NCBI GenBank assembly: GCA_022340825.1
Contig: JAJDNE010000043.1
Span: 1 to 32,889, forward strand
Reading direction: 5' to 3'
DNA length: 32,889 nt
Source of the DNA: Acidiferrobacterales bacterium
Lineage (GTDB): Bacteria; Pseudomonadota; Gammaproteobacteria; Acidiferrobacterales; JAJDNE01
Part shown: in pieces, positions 20,640-29,316 of the stretch
How positions within the stretch are numbered: position 1 is the stretch's first letter
Layout of the letters: each line of letters starts with the position of its first letter
Position numbers and translations under genes: made by a program
The notes under the pieces: generated by a model
The model's input: only the letters and a program-made list of their open reading frames with translations
What the model was told of the DNA's origin: nothing
Databases searched by the model: none

Positions 20640-20682
20640 CACTGTCGGATTCCTTCTGCTGTACTTCGGCGCCGAGCTGCTG

Positions 20683-21576
20683 GTGCGCGGTAGTTCCGCG
20701 CTGGCTCGCAGGCTGGGCCTGTCGCCGCTGGTCATCGGTTTGACCGTTGTCGCCTTTGGCACCAGCGCGCCCGAGCTGGCAGTGAGCGTCGACGCGGCGC
20801 TCAAGGGCAGGAGTGATATCGCTTTAGGAAATGTCATTGGCTCAAATATTGCCAATATCGGACTAATCCTGGGCAGTGCCGCGCTGATTCAACGGCTGAC
20901 AATTCGGGCGCAACTGGTACGCATTGATTTGCGCGTGTTAGTCGCGGCCACTTTGTTGACACCGCTGCTGTTGCTGGACGGGGAAATCGGTCGGGTCGAA
21001 GGTGCAATACTGCTATTGGGGTTGATCGTGTATCTTTCCTATACTGTCGCCCTGGCACGGCGTGGACGAGCAACGGTGTTAGCTGAATTTCAAGATGCGT
21101 TTCCGTTGCCGGTACGTCGTCCCTGGCTCGAGGTAATCATGGTAGCGATGGGTATCACACTGTTGATCAGCGGTGCCGAGGCACTCGTGTTTGGCGCAGT
21201 CAGCATCGCACAGCAATATCATGTTAGTACTGCGATCATCGGGCTTACCATTGTAGCAGCCGGTACCAGTCTGCCTGAACTGGCAACTTCGATAGTTGCG
21301 GCAATTCGGCGAGAAGGTGATCTTGTTGTAGGCAACGTTGTCGGATCCAACATTTTTAATCTTTTTGGGATCGTCGGCGTCGCTTCGTTGGTATCACCGA
21401 TTCGGCCACAGGCAATCGAACCCGTAGATTTGATGGGAATGGTTGTGATGGCGTTCGTGCTGCTGCTGCTGGCGCTAATGCATACCAGTGGGCGACTGAC
21501 GAGGCTGGAAGGCGCAATACTGTTGGCCGGTTATCTGGGATATATCGGTTACCTGGTGACTCGTGTAACCGGGTAA
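20683..21576 (+). CDS. Calcium/sodium antiporter (CaCA family, YrbG-like); true 5' end unclear
   Basis: LSPLVIGLTVVAFGTSAPELAVSVDAAL and IGLTIVAAGTSLPELATSIVAA, the paired alpha repeats. In-frame coding similarity extends upstream (ITVGFLLLYFGAELLVRGSS) with no in-frame ATG/GTG/TTG before 20683. Confidence 0.88.
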   Translation: MRGSSALARRLGLSPLVIGLTVVAFGTSAPELAVSVDAALKGRSDIALGNVIGSNIANIGLILGSAALIQRLTIRAQLVRIDLRVLVAATLLTPLLLLDGEIGRVEGAILLLGLIVYLSYTVALARRGRATVLAEFQDAFPLPVRRPWLEVIMVAMGITLLISGAEALVFGAVSIAQQYHVSTAIIGLTIVAAGTSLPELATSIVAAIRREGDLVVGNVVGSNIFNLFGIVGVASLVSPIRPQAIEPVDLMGMVVMAFVLLLLALMHTSGRLTRLEGAILLAGYLGYIGYLVTRVTG

Positions 21577-21688
21577 TATTGATTAAGCAGGATGCCGGGA
21601 CATTTTCGAAAAACCATTCGTATTTGCACCGGAATGAACGATGGGTTCAAATTACATCATTGCTGACAAGAAAACAGACGACACTAAC

Positions 21689-21967
21689 ATGATACGTATC
21701 AAGAAAATTGTCTTTGATGTGCTCAAACCACACCGACCCACCGGTCTCGAATTTGCCAGCGCTGTTGCGGAAAAGTGTCCGGGCAGCGTGGTCAATCTGA
21801 ATGTCGAAGCCGTGGACCAGAATACCGAATCTGTATTGTTGCGGGTCGAAGGTGAGAGTCTGGACTTTGATAACATCTCCAACACGATCCTGGAAATGGG
21901 CGGATCAATTCATAGTGTCGATGAGGTTGAGGTGATTCATCTGCCCGATGCCGGCGCGGAAGAATAG
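21689..21967 (+). CDS. DUF211 domain protein
   Basis: MIRIKKIVFDVLKPHRPTGLEFASAVAE...VEAVDQNTESVLLRVEGESLDFDNISNTILEMGGSIHSVDEVEV matches the DUF211 pattern known from archaea. ORF opens at 21641; ATG at 21689 fits the family start. Confidence 0.8.
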   Translation: MIRIKKIVFDVLKPHRPTGLEFASAVAEKCPGSVVNLNVEAVDQNTESVLLRVEGESLDFDNISNTILEMGGSIHSVDEVEVIHLPDAGAEE

Positions 21968-21978
21968 TCCGGCGCGAT

Positions 21979-22557
21979 ATGTTCGATAGCATTCGCGCTT
22001 CGTTAGGGATTACCGGGGCACACGGCATTGTCCGCCGTTATCTGGTGGTGAACGGCTTCGATGGTGCGCTGACCATGCTGGGCCTGATTGTCGGATTCTA
22101 TTTGAGCGGGACAACCGAATTGCGGGTAATTCTTGGTGCCTGTGTCGGTGCTGCGGTCGCGTTAGCAGTGAGTGGATTCAGTAGCGCATATATCAGCGAG
22201 ACCGCTGAAAAACAAAAAGAATTGCGCGAACTGGAGCAGGCCATGATTACGGATATGGCGGAATCGATTCATGGTCGCGCCTCGAGACTTCTACCACTAC
22301 TGGTGGCGTTTGTTAACGGCATGTCACCATTCGTTATTTCGCTGTTAATTATCTCGCCGATTTGGGCGGCCTACCTGTCGATCGCTATGCCCTTGCCCCC
22401 ACTGGAGGCTGCATTTGTGGTGGCGCTGGCTGTGCTATTCATGCTCGGGATGTATCTCGGAACGGTCAGCGGTATCAACTGGTTGTGGGCTGGTATGCGG
22501 GCATTGATCATTGCGCTGGTTACCAGTGCAATAATTATTAGCCTGAATTTTTTATAA
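21979..22557 (+). CDS. VIT/CCC1-like membrane protein
   Basis: YLVVNGFDGALTMLGLIVGFYLSG N-terminal helix, SGFSSAYISETAEKQKELRELEQAM, and further TM helices; 12 nt after the DUF211 gene. Confidence 0.65.
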   Translation: MFDSIRASLGITGAHGIVRRYLVVNGFDGALTMLGLIVGFYLSGTTELRVILGACVGAAVALAVSGFSSAYISETAEKQKELRELEQAMITDMAESIHGRASRLLPLLVAFVNGMSPFVISLLIISPIWAAYLSIAMPLPPLEAAFVVALAVLFMLGMYLGTVSGINWLWAGMRALIIALVTSAIIISLNFL

Positions 22558-22563
22558 CATGTA

Positions 22564-23526
22564 CTAGAACCAATGCTTGATACGGAAGTAGATCAGCAAT
22601 CCTACGGCCAGTGTGAACATTCCGCCGAGCGTAAAAAAGTAGCCGTACTCGGTCTTCAGTTCAGGCATGTTGACGAAATTCATACCGAAGATACCAGCGA
22701 TCAGGGTTAGTGGCATAAAAATGGCTGAGATCAGTGTCAGCACCCGGACAATTTCATTGGTGCGATGGGCGACGGCAGAGAAATGAAGTTGCACCAGCGA
22801 GTCGATTTCCCGTTGCTGGTTTGCCGAGAATTCCGATACCCGCCGAATGTGTTCGAGCAAGTCGGCTAGCCGTACAGATAGATAGTCATCAATTTCGGTA
22901 TCGGTATTGTCCCGCCACAAGGTAACCGCATCGCCCTGGGTGTCGCTGAGCACTTCAAGCGTAAGAACCTGTTTCTGGTAACTCAACAAGGCACGCCAGT
23001 CATCAAACGGATTCTTCGGATCCAGCAATGCGTCGCGATAGACGTTGAGTTGTGCGATCAGGCTTTCGCGCATTGATAGAAATCGATCCACCATGTTGTT
23101 GGTTACCAGGAACATGATAGTTGCCGGGTGAACCGTGAAGCGTGCTTTACCTTGCATCAGTCGTTTTGCCGTCGCTTCAATAGAGCGACTATTGCTGGGG
23201 CTAACGGTTACCAGTACCCGTTCGATCAGAAAGAATACGGTAGGCCGGGTGGAAAACTGGTCTTCGTCGACTAGTGGCGAAAGGCTTCGAAAAATCACCA
23301 TTTCGTAGTCATCAGTGCTGTCAGTAAACGACGGATGAGCATCGTTGTTGACGTCCTTGAGATGGCGTTCGTCGATTGAGATACCGGTCAGGTGTTTTAC
23401 CTTGTCTGCCCAGTCGGGATCGCTGTCGCGATGAAAGTCTAGCCAGACGGTGCCGGACTCCGGCAATCTCTCAAGTGATTCGAGGCGTGAGCCAGCGTTG
23501 CGGTCGCTAAAATGGAGAATTTCCAT
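22564..23526 (-). CDS. CorA-family divalent cation transporter
   Basis: C-terminal IAGIFGMNFVNMPELKTEYGYFFTLGGMF carries the GMN signature followed by a last TM helix. Confidence 0.9.
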   Translation of the reverse strand: MEILHFSDRNAGSRLESLERLPESGTVWLDFHRDSDPDWADKVKHLTGISIDERHLKDVNNDAHPSFTDSTDDYEMVIFRSLSPLVDEDQFSTRPTVFFLIERVLVTVSPSNSRSIEATAKRLMQGKARFTVHPATIMFLVTNNMVDRFLSMRESLIAQLNVYRDALLDPKNPFDDWRALLSYQKQVLTLEVLSDTQGDAVTLWRDNTDTEIDDYLSVRLADLLEHIRRVSEFSANQQREIDSLVQLHFSAVAHRTNEIVRVLTLISAIFMPLTLIAGIFGMNFVNMPELKTEYGYFFTLGGMFTLAVGLLIYFRIKHWF

Positions 23527-23614
23527 AATTTGGTCTCAAAGTCTGATTTTCATCAAAGGAACTAGAATATCCCCGGTTAGGCTTGGCAATCAGGAACGTA
23601 ATATTTGCTGTAGT

Positions 23615-23644
23615 TTTTACGGTCAGGGTTAAAAAGAGTATAAG
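23615..23644 (+). promoter_or_regulatory. Candidate promoter for the PF05618/7TM/ATP-grasp cassette
   Basis: TTTTAC (23615-23620), 18-nt spacer, TATAAG (23639-23644). Confidence 0.3.
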
Positions 23645-23733
23645 ATATTCTGTAAATGCGGTAGCGAAAAAGCACCCAAGAGTGCCTGACAGTCCGTATT
23701 TTACTGCAGAACGACATATCAGGAGAGTCCTCA

Positions 23734-24234
23734 ATGAGAAGTGCGCTAGCTTGTTTGGTTTCCATGGCGGCAGTGCTGACACTTTCACTGCCCGCTAATG
23801 CCAAGGAGGTAGTTGGCTGGGTAGAAAACGCCAAGGTATACCCGGGAGGAGTTACCATCAGGGCGAAGATCGATTCTGGCGCCAAGACCTCATCGCTGAA
23901 TTGCCAGTGCATCACGCCTGTCAAACGGGACGGCAAAGAATGGGTTAGTTTCTCGGTCAAGAATCAAAAGGGCGAGATCACGATGATCGAGAAGCCCATC
24001 GATAGAATTGCCAAGATTAAACGTCATTTCGGCGAACTTCAGGAGCGCTACGTGGTAAAGCTGGGAGTCTGCCTGGGCAGTGTCTATCGCGAGGAAGACG
24101 TAACCCTGGTGGACAGGAGCGGGTTTAATTATCCATTGCTGGTCGGCCGTAATTTTCTCCAGGGCGATTTCCTGATTGATACCGGTAACACTTACGTCAA
24201 CAAACCGTCCTGCAAGAACGCCCCCCGACAGTAA
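23734..24234 (+). CDS. Exported retropepsin-like 'ATP-dependent zinc protease' family protein (PF05618)
   Basis: Signal peptide (MRSALACLVSMAAVLTLSLPANAK), VTIRAKIDSGAKTSSLNCQ, PLLVGRNFLQGDFLIDTG. Confidence 0.85.
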   Translation: MRSALACLVSMAAVLTLSLPANAKEVVGWVENAKVYPGGVTIRAKIDSGAKTSSLNCQCITPVKRDGKEWVSFSVKNQKGEITMIEKPIDRIAKIKRHFGELQERYVVKLGVCLGSVYREEDVTLVDRSGFNYPLLVGRNFLQGDFLIDTGNTYVNKPSCKNAPRQ

Positions 24235-24254
24235 TCGACTAAATTGACTGGCGC

Positions 24255-25781
24255 ATGAATAATCGACCGGTATATGTGATTGCTACAATATTCGTGTTGG
24301 CAGGTCTTGGTCTGTTTCTGTACAAATGGCTTGTCCTGGAGTATCCACTGTTACCCAAAGCGCGCGCCGAGATCTGGAATGTCGAAGCGCATGTGCTCTT
24401 CCAGGGCAAGGGGGTGCCGGCCAAGCTGGAGTTGATAGCCCCGAAAAAAACGCGTCGATATGTGATTGTTGATGAGGCGTTTATCTCGCGGGGATACGGC
24501 CTGAATACGCGTTTTAAAGCCAACAACCGGCAGGCAATATGGACCACGCGCAAGGCGAGCGGTCGACAGGATGTTTACTATCGCGCAAGTGTACGGTTTG
24601 TCAAAAGATCAGACAGTGCTGAAAGCGAGCGCGAGAGACCCATTCCCGATAAACCCGGGTTTGGCGAGGCCGATGCCCACGCCGCCAACGCCCTGATCGA
24701 TCAAGTTCGTTCTCAATCTTCCGACGTATCAAGCTTCGTAACGCAGTTATTCCAGTATCTGAACAGCGACAAACCTGATCAGAACGTAGCCCTGCTGTTG
24801 GGAAAGAATCCGGGGCGGTTAAAGCGGATTGGAACAGCAGTGGATATCCTCAATGCGGCGGATATCCCCGCTCGCATGGTGCATGGTGTGGTGCTGGACG
24901 AGTATCGAAAAAATGCACCGTTGATTCAGTGGCTTCAGGTATATGACCATGGAATCTGGCGCTCGATTGATCCCGCCGCGGGTGAAGTCGGAATACCCGA
25001 TAATTATTTTACCTGGTGGCGCGGAACGGATCCTATTATCCGACTGACCGGTGGGGACAATGCGGTCGTTACGGTTTCTATCAGTCGCAGCGATCAATCC
25101 GCGCTCAGATCCTTTGTCGAAGGAAATGCAATGGAAATCGAAGGCGCGTCGCGTTTTTCATTGCTGTCATTGCCGATCGAAACGCAACTGGTGTATCGAA
25201 TACTGCTGACGATTCCGGTCGGCGCATTGTTGCTCGTCATTATGCGTAATGTCATCGGCATAAAAACCTTCGGTACCTTTATGCCGATTCTGATCGCACT
25301 TGCGTTTCGCGAGACCCAGCTCGCCTGGGGAATCCTGTTGTTCAGCCTGGTAGTTGCGCTGGGACTTGGTGTTCGTTTCTACCTCGAGCGCTTGAAGCTG
25401 TTGCTGGTGCCCCGCTTGGCATCGGTGCTGATAGTGGTCGTGATCCTGATGGTGAGCCTGAGCGTAGTGAGTCATGCGCTGGGACTGGAGCGTGGACTGT
25501 CCGTTGCATTGTTTCCCATGGTTATCATGACCATGACTATTGAGCGTATGTCGATCGTATGGGAGGAACGCGGGAGCAGCGAGGCACTAAAACAGGGAAC
25601 CGGCAGTCTACTGGTTGCTGCACTGGCCTACCTGCTGATGACTAACCCATTGGTCGAGCACCTGGTGTTTGTTTTTTCGGAGTTATTGTTTGTGCTGCTG
25701 GCGGCGACACTGTTGCTGGGTCGATACTCCGGTTATCGCCTGACCGAGCTGATCCGGTTCCGGGTCTTGGCCAGGGAATGA
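24255..25781 (+). CDS. Inactive transglutaminase fused to a 7TM domain
   Basis: N-terminal TM, soluble transglutaminase-like region (LNAADIPARMVHGVVLDEYRKNAPLIQWLQVYDHGIWRSIDPAAGE), then C-terminal TM bundle (IGIKTFGTFMPILIALAFRETQLAWG). Confidence 0.82.
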   Translation: MNNRPVYVIATIFVLAGLGLFLYKWLVLEYPLLPKARAEIWNVEAHVLFQGKGVPAKLELIAPKKTRRYVIVDEAFISRGYGLNTRFKANNRQAIWTTRKASGRQDVYYRASVRFVKRSDSAESERERPIPDKPGFGEADAHAANALIDQVRSQSSDVSSFVTQLFQYLNSDKPDQNVALLLGKNPGRLKRIGTAVDILNAADIPARMVHGVVLDEYRKNAPLIQWLQVYDHGIWRSIDPAAGEVGIPDNYFTWWRGTDPIIRLTGGDNAVVTVSISRSDQSALRSFVEGNAMEIEGASRFSLLSLPIETQLVYRILLTIPVGALLLVIMRNVIGIKTFGTFMPILIALAFRETQLAWGILLFSLVVALGLGVRFYLERLKLLLVPRLASVLIVVVILMVSLSVVSHALGLERGLSVALFPMVIMTMTIERMSIVWEERGSSEALKQGTGSLLVAALAYLLMTNPLVEHLVFVFSELLFVLLAATLLLGRYSGYRLTELIRFRVLARE

Positions 25782-25785
25782 GCGC

Positions 25786-26727
25786 TTGATTTCGCTGGTA
25801 GACAGACTCAGACGTCGTGGCGTGATGGGCATCAACCAGCGCAATGCCGAGTTCCTGCTGCCCTACAATCCCCGCAGGCTTTATCCGCTTGTCGACGACA
25901 AGTTACAGACCAAGCGTCTGGCAGAAGAGGCGGGTATCAACGTGCCTGAACTCTATGGTGTCGTCGAAATAGAACGGCAGGTGCGTGATCTGCCTGTGCT
26001 GCTCGCCAATCGGCGGGAATTCGTGATCAAGCCGTCACTGGGAAGTGGCGGAAAGGGCATCGTGGTTATTACTGGACGCACGAAGAATGGATACCGCAAG
26101 GCCAATGGCGTACTTCTAAACGAACAAGAGCTTCAGCACCATGTCTCCAATATACTCAGTGGGATGTACAGTCTCGGTGGGCAGCCGGACAAGGCCTTGA
26201 TCGAATATCGGGTGCAATTCGATCGGGTGTTCGAAGCCATCAGCTACCTGGGTGTGCCGGATGTACGCATCATTGTTTTTCTTGGCGTACCGGTGATGGC
26301 AATGGTCCGGTTGCCGACCCGCGCTTCAGACGGCAAGGCCAATCTTCACCAGGGCGCCATCGGTGCGGGCATTGATATCGCCAGTGGGCGTACACTTACC
26401 GCTGTTTCGTACAATAATGTAATCGAAGATCATCCGGATACCGGCAATTCGGTTCGCGACATAGCAATACCTCACTGGGCACGTCTACTGGAACTGGCAT
26501 CGGGGTGTTACGAGCTCACCAAGCTTGGCTATCAGGGTGTCGACTTCGTGCTGGATCGGGATCGGGGGCCGCTAATGCTCGAGCTCAATGCACGACCCGG
26601 CCTGAATATACAGATTGCAAACCACGCCGGCCTTTACCATCGGCTCAAACGGGTTGAGCAGTACCAGACCGCGCTTGGCGATACTCGCTCCAGGACCGAG
26701 TTTGCGATTAGACACTTCGCTGCCTGA
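25786..26727 (+). CDS. ATP-grasp alpha-L-glutamate ligase-like protein
   Basis: LVDRLRRRGVMGINQRNAEFLLPYNPRRLYPLVDDKLQTK, EFVIKPSLGSGGKGIVVI, YQGVDFVLDRDRGPLMLELNARPGLNIQIAN. TTG start, 4 nt after the upstream stop. Confidence 0.85.
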   Translation: MISLVDRLRRRGVMGINQRNAEFLLPYNPRRLYPLVDDKLQTKRLAEEAGINVPELYGVVEIERQVRDLPVLLANRREFVIKPSLGSGGKGIVVITGRTKNGYRKANGVLLNEQELQHHVSNILSGMYSLGGQPDKALIEYRVQFDRVFEAISYLGVPDVRIIVFLGVPVMAMVRLPTRASDGKANLHQGAIGAGIDIASGRTLTAVSYNNVIEDHPDTGNSVRDIAIPHWARLLELASGCYELTKLGYQGVDFVLDRDRGPLMLELNARPGLNIQIANHAGLYHRLKRVEQYQTALGDTRSRTEFAIRHFAA

Positions 26728-26832
26728 TTGTAATTAGGCCGCATCGGGCTGCTGGCACCTGGACAACGATCACTATTTGTAATCGTCAGCATCAATAATA
26801 TTCATTTTTATTTGGATTCCGGTTGCGCTTCT

Positions 26833-27558
26833 ATGCGGCCAACACCGGGCTTTCGGGCGCGGGCCCAATTACCACTTTCACTTATCGAGTCAGAGCTAAT
26901 GCTACATCCGGCTACCGAACTGGGTGCTGTCAGCCCGGACATTGGCGTTGGTATTTTTGCCAGCGGCTTTATTCCAAAAGGCACCATAATATATATAAAG
27001 GATCCACTGGAGATCGTAATCGAAGAGGGTGATAACCGTTTGCAGGATCCTGCCATGCGCAAACTTATCGATCGCTATTCCTATATGGAGCCCACCGGCA
27101 AGCGGATTGTCAGTTGGGATCTGGCCAAATACATGAATCATAGCTGCGACGCCAATAGCATCAGCACCGGCTATGGCTTCGAAATTGCCATACGCGATAT
27201 TGAGCCCGGCGAAGAGATTACCGACGACTATGGTCTGTTGAATGTCGAACAGCGGATGCCCTGTTGTTGTGGCGCCAGCAATTGCCGGGGCTGGATTGGT
27301 GAAGACGATATCCAGAAGTACCACACGAAGTGGGATAGTCTCGCTCGTGATGCGCTGGCCTATTATTACTATGTTTCACAGCCGCTTGGCGGCTTGATGG
27401 ATACATTAACGCGGCGTCAGTTGCAGCGCTATCTGGACACTGGTGAAGGATTCAGGTCGGTAAACCAGCTGCGATTACACGCCAGAAAACCGGCGCGAGC
27501 TGTTTCACTCTCCGCCGATACCCCACCGTTGATAGAAGCGGTCGGCGATTTCGGGTGA
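26833..27558 (+). CDS. SET domain-containing protein with post-SET-like cysteine motif
   Basis: GVGIFASGFIPKGTIIY, YMNHSCDANS (SET motif), IRDIEPGEEITDDYG, CCCGASNCRGWIG (post-SET-like). ORF opens with TTG at 26812; ATG at 26833. Confidence 0.85.
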   Translation: MRPTPGFRARAQLPLSLIESELMLHPATELGAVSPDIGVGIFASGFIPKGTIIYIKDPLEIVIEEGDNRLQDPAMRKLIDRYSYMEPTGKRIVSWDLAKYMNHSCDANSISTGYGFEIAIRDIEPGEEITDDYGLLNVEQRMPCCCGASNCRGWIGEDDIQKYHTKWDSLARDALAYYYYVSQPLGGLMDTLTRRQLQRYLDTGEGFRSVNQLRLHARKPARAVSLSADTPPLIEAVGDFG

Positions 27559-28592
27559 ACTTCGCTGCAACCAGCACGTTCTTGCCGGCAATTCGGAGGC
27601 AGACGTCGCCTGAGTCATCCCCTTTTGGCGCCAGGGGAATTTTAATTACATTGGCTGCTCTGTTGTTTACGGCACCGATACTGGCGGCAGCCAACGAAAT
27701 GGTTATCGTGCTGAATTCGCGCGAAGACTCGATGAGTCTAATTGATCCTTACAGCTACCAGGAAGTACGGCGGGTAGCGGTTGGCAAAGGCCCGCATCAC
27801 CTGCTGACGACACCCGACAACAAGCACCTGATCATCGCCAATGCCGGTAGCAACGAGCTGGTGGTGGTCGACCCGATTACGGCGGAGTTCAGGCAGCGCA
27901 TCCCACGAATTGCTGATCCCTACCATCTCGGCTTTTCCCGGGATGGCCGTTGGTTTGTCGCTAACGGTAATCGACTCAACCGGGTGGATATCTACCGCTA
28001 CCAGGACCTGCAATTCAAGCTGGAAAAGAAGCTACTTTTACCCAGCACACCCAGTCACATGAGTTTCTCAGCTGACAACACTGTCTATGTCACCTTGCAG
28101 GAGTCCAACCAGCTGGTAGCAATCGATCTTGAGACCCAGCAGATAAAGTGGAAGGTCAGTACCGGGCCGGCGCCGGCCGGAATCTGGTTAACGCCGGACG
28201 GCAAGCATCTGCTGGTAGCGGCGACTGCGGCGGATTTTGTCGAAGTATTCAATGCGAAGAGCGGCGAAAAAGTTAAGCAGTTCACAACCGGCAAAGGTGC
28301 GCATAATTTTCTGGCTACCGGGGACGGGCGCCATGTACTTTTGTCGAATCGGGTTGAAGGAACCATCTCCGTTATTGATCAGCAGCGCTTGTCAGTCGTA
28401 GAACAATTCCCGGTGTCAGGCGGCCCGGATGATATGGAACTGACTGCAGATGGCAGGGAGCTTTGGGTTACTGCGCGCTGGCGGAACCGGGTGATGGTAG
28501 TAGACATGGCGACCAAGCAGATCAAGAAGTCGATAAAGGTGGGTCGTTCACCTCATGGTATTTACCGTCGGACACATGCACCGCGCGTCTAG
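27555..28592 (+). CDS. Exported YVTN/YncE-type beta-propeller protein
   Basis: Repeats such as NSREDSMSLIDPYSYQEVRRVAVGKGPHHLLTTPDNKHLIIANAGSNELVVVDP; hydrophobic N-terminal segment. Confidence 0.82.
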   Translation: MNFAATSTFLPAIRRQTSPESSPFGARGILITLAALLFTAPILAAANEMVIVLNSREDSMSLIDPYSYQEVRRVAVGKGPHHLLTTPDNKHLIIANAGSNELVVVDPITAEFRQRIPRIADPYHLGFSRDGRWFVANGNRLNRVDIYRYQDLQFKLEKKLLLPSTPSHMSFSADNTVYVTLQESNQLVAIDLETQQIKWKVSTGPAPAGIWLTPDGKHLLVAATAADFVEVFNAKSGEKVKQFTTGKGAHNFLATGDGRHVLLSNRVEGTISVIDQQRLSVVEQFPVSGGPDDMELTADGRELWVTARWRNRVMVVDMATKQIKKSIKVGRSPHGIYRRTHAPRV

Positions 28593-29316
28593 TTCGCTGA
28601 TACTTGTCGGCCTGCTAATCGGTAGCGCGCAGGCGGACAGTTGCCGTCGTCCGTTGTACCTCACTTTTGACGTCGGCAACATGCGTCATGCCGAGCATAT
28701 CGCGACCGTGCTTGAAAGAGAGCAGGTGCACGCTACATTTTTTCTTGCCAATAACCTGACGACGCGTGGCGACCGGGCACTGGATGAAAGCTGGAGCAGT
28801 TACTGGCGTAAACTTTCCGCGCAAGGGCATGTATTCGGAAATCACACCTGGTCGCACTATTACGCGCGTAAAGACGAGAATGCGCATGTGACGGTCTATG
28901 ATCGAAATGGCACCGCGCATTCGCTCACGCAGGCACAGTACTGCGGTGAATTGAACAAGGTTGATAGTGCGTTCAAGCGCCTTACTGGTACTGCGCTAGC
29001 ACCAATCTGGCGCGCCCCGGGTGGCCGCACCACGCCGGCAACGCTCCGATGGGCAGGGGAGTGTGGCTATCCAAAACACGTGGGCTGGTCCCAGGCAGGT
29101 CTCGTCGGCGATGAATTGCCCAGTGACCGCTACCCTAACGACGTTCTGGTGCAGCGTGCAATCGATCGCTTACGTCCGGGAGATATCATTCTGATGCATC
29201 TTGGCGTCCGTAGCCGTCAGCAACCACTGGCGGAATCCCTGGAGCCGATGATCCGCGGGCTTAAAGCAAAGGGCTTCTGTTTCCAACCGGTCAAAACAGG
29301 TGTTGATCATGGTTGA
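28576..29316 (+). CDS. Polysaccharide deacetylase (NodB-like) family protein, exported
   Basis: LYLTFDVGNMRHAEHIATVLEREQVHATFFLANNL, GNHTWSHYYAR, WRAPGGRTTPATLRWAGECGY, DIILMHLG. ATG at 28576 precedes a signal peptide. Confidence 0.82.
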   Translation: MHRASSSLILVGLLIGSAQADSCRRPLYLTFDVGNMRHAEHIATVLEREQVHATFFLANNLTTRGDRALDESWSSYWRKLSAQGHVFGNHTWSHYYARKDENAHVTVYDRNGTAHSLTQAQYCGELNKVDSAFKRLTGTALAPIWRAPGGRTTPATLRWAGECGYPKHVGWSQAGLVGDELPSDRYPNDVLVQRAIDRLRPGDIILMHLGVRSRQQPLAESLEPMIRGLKAKGFCFQPVKTGVDHG

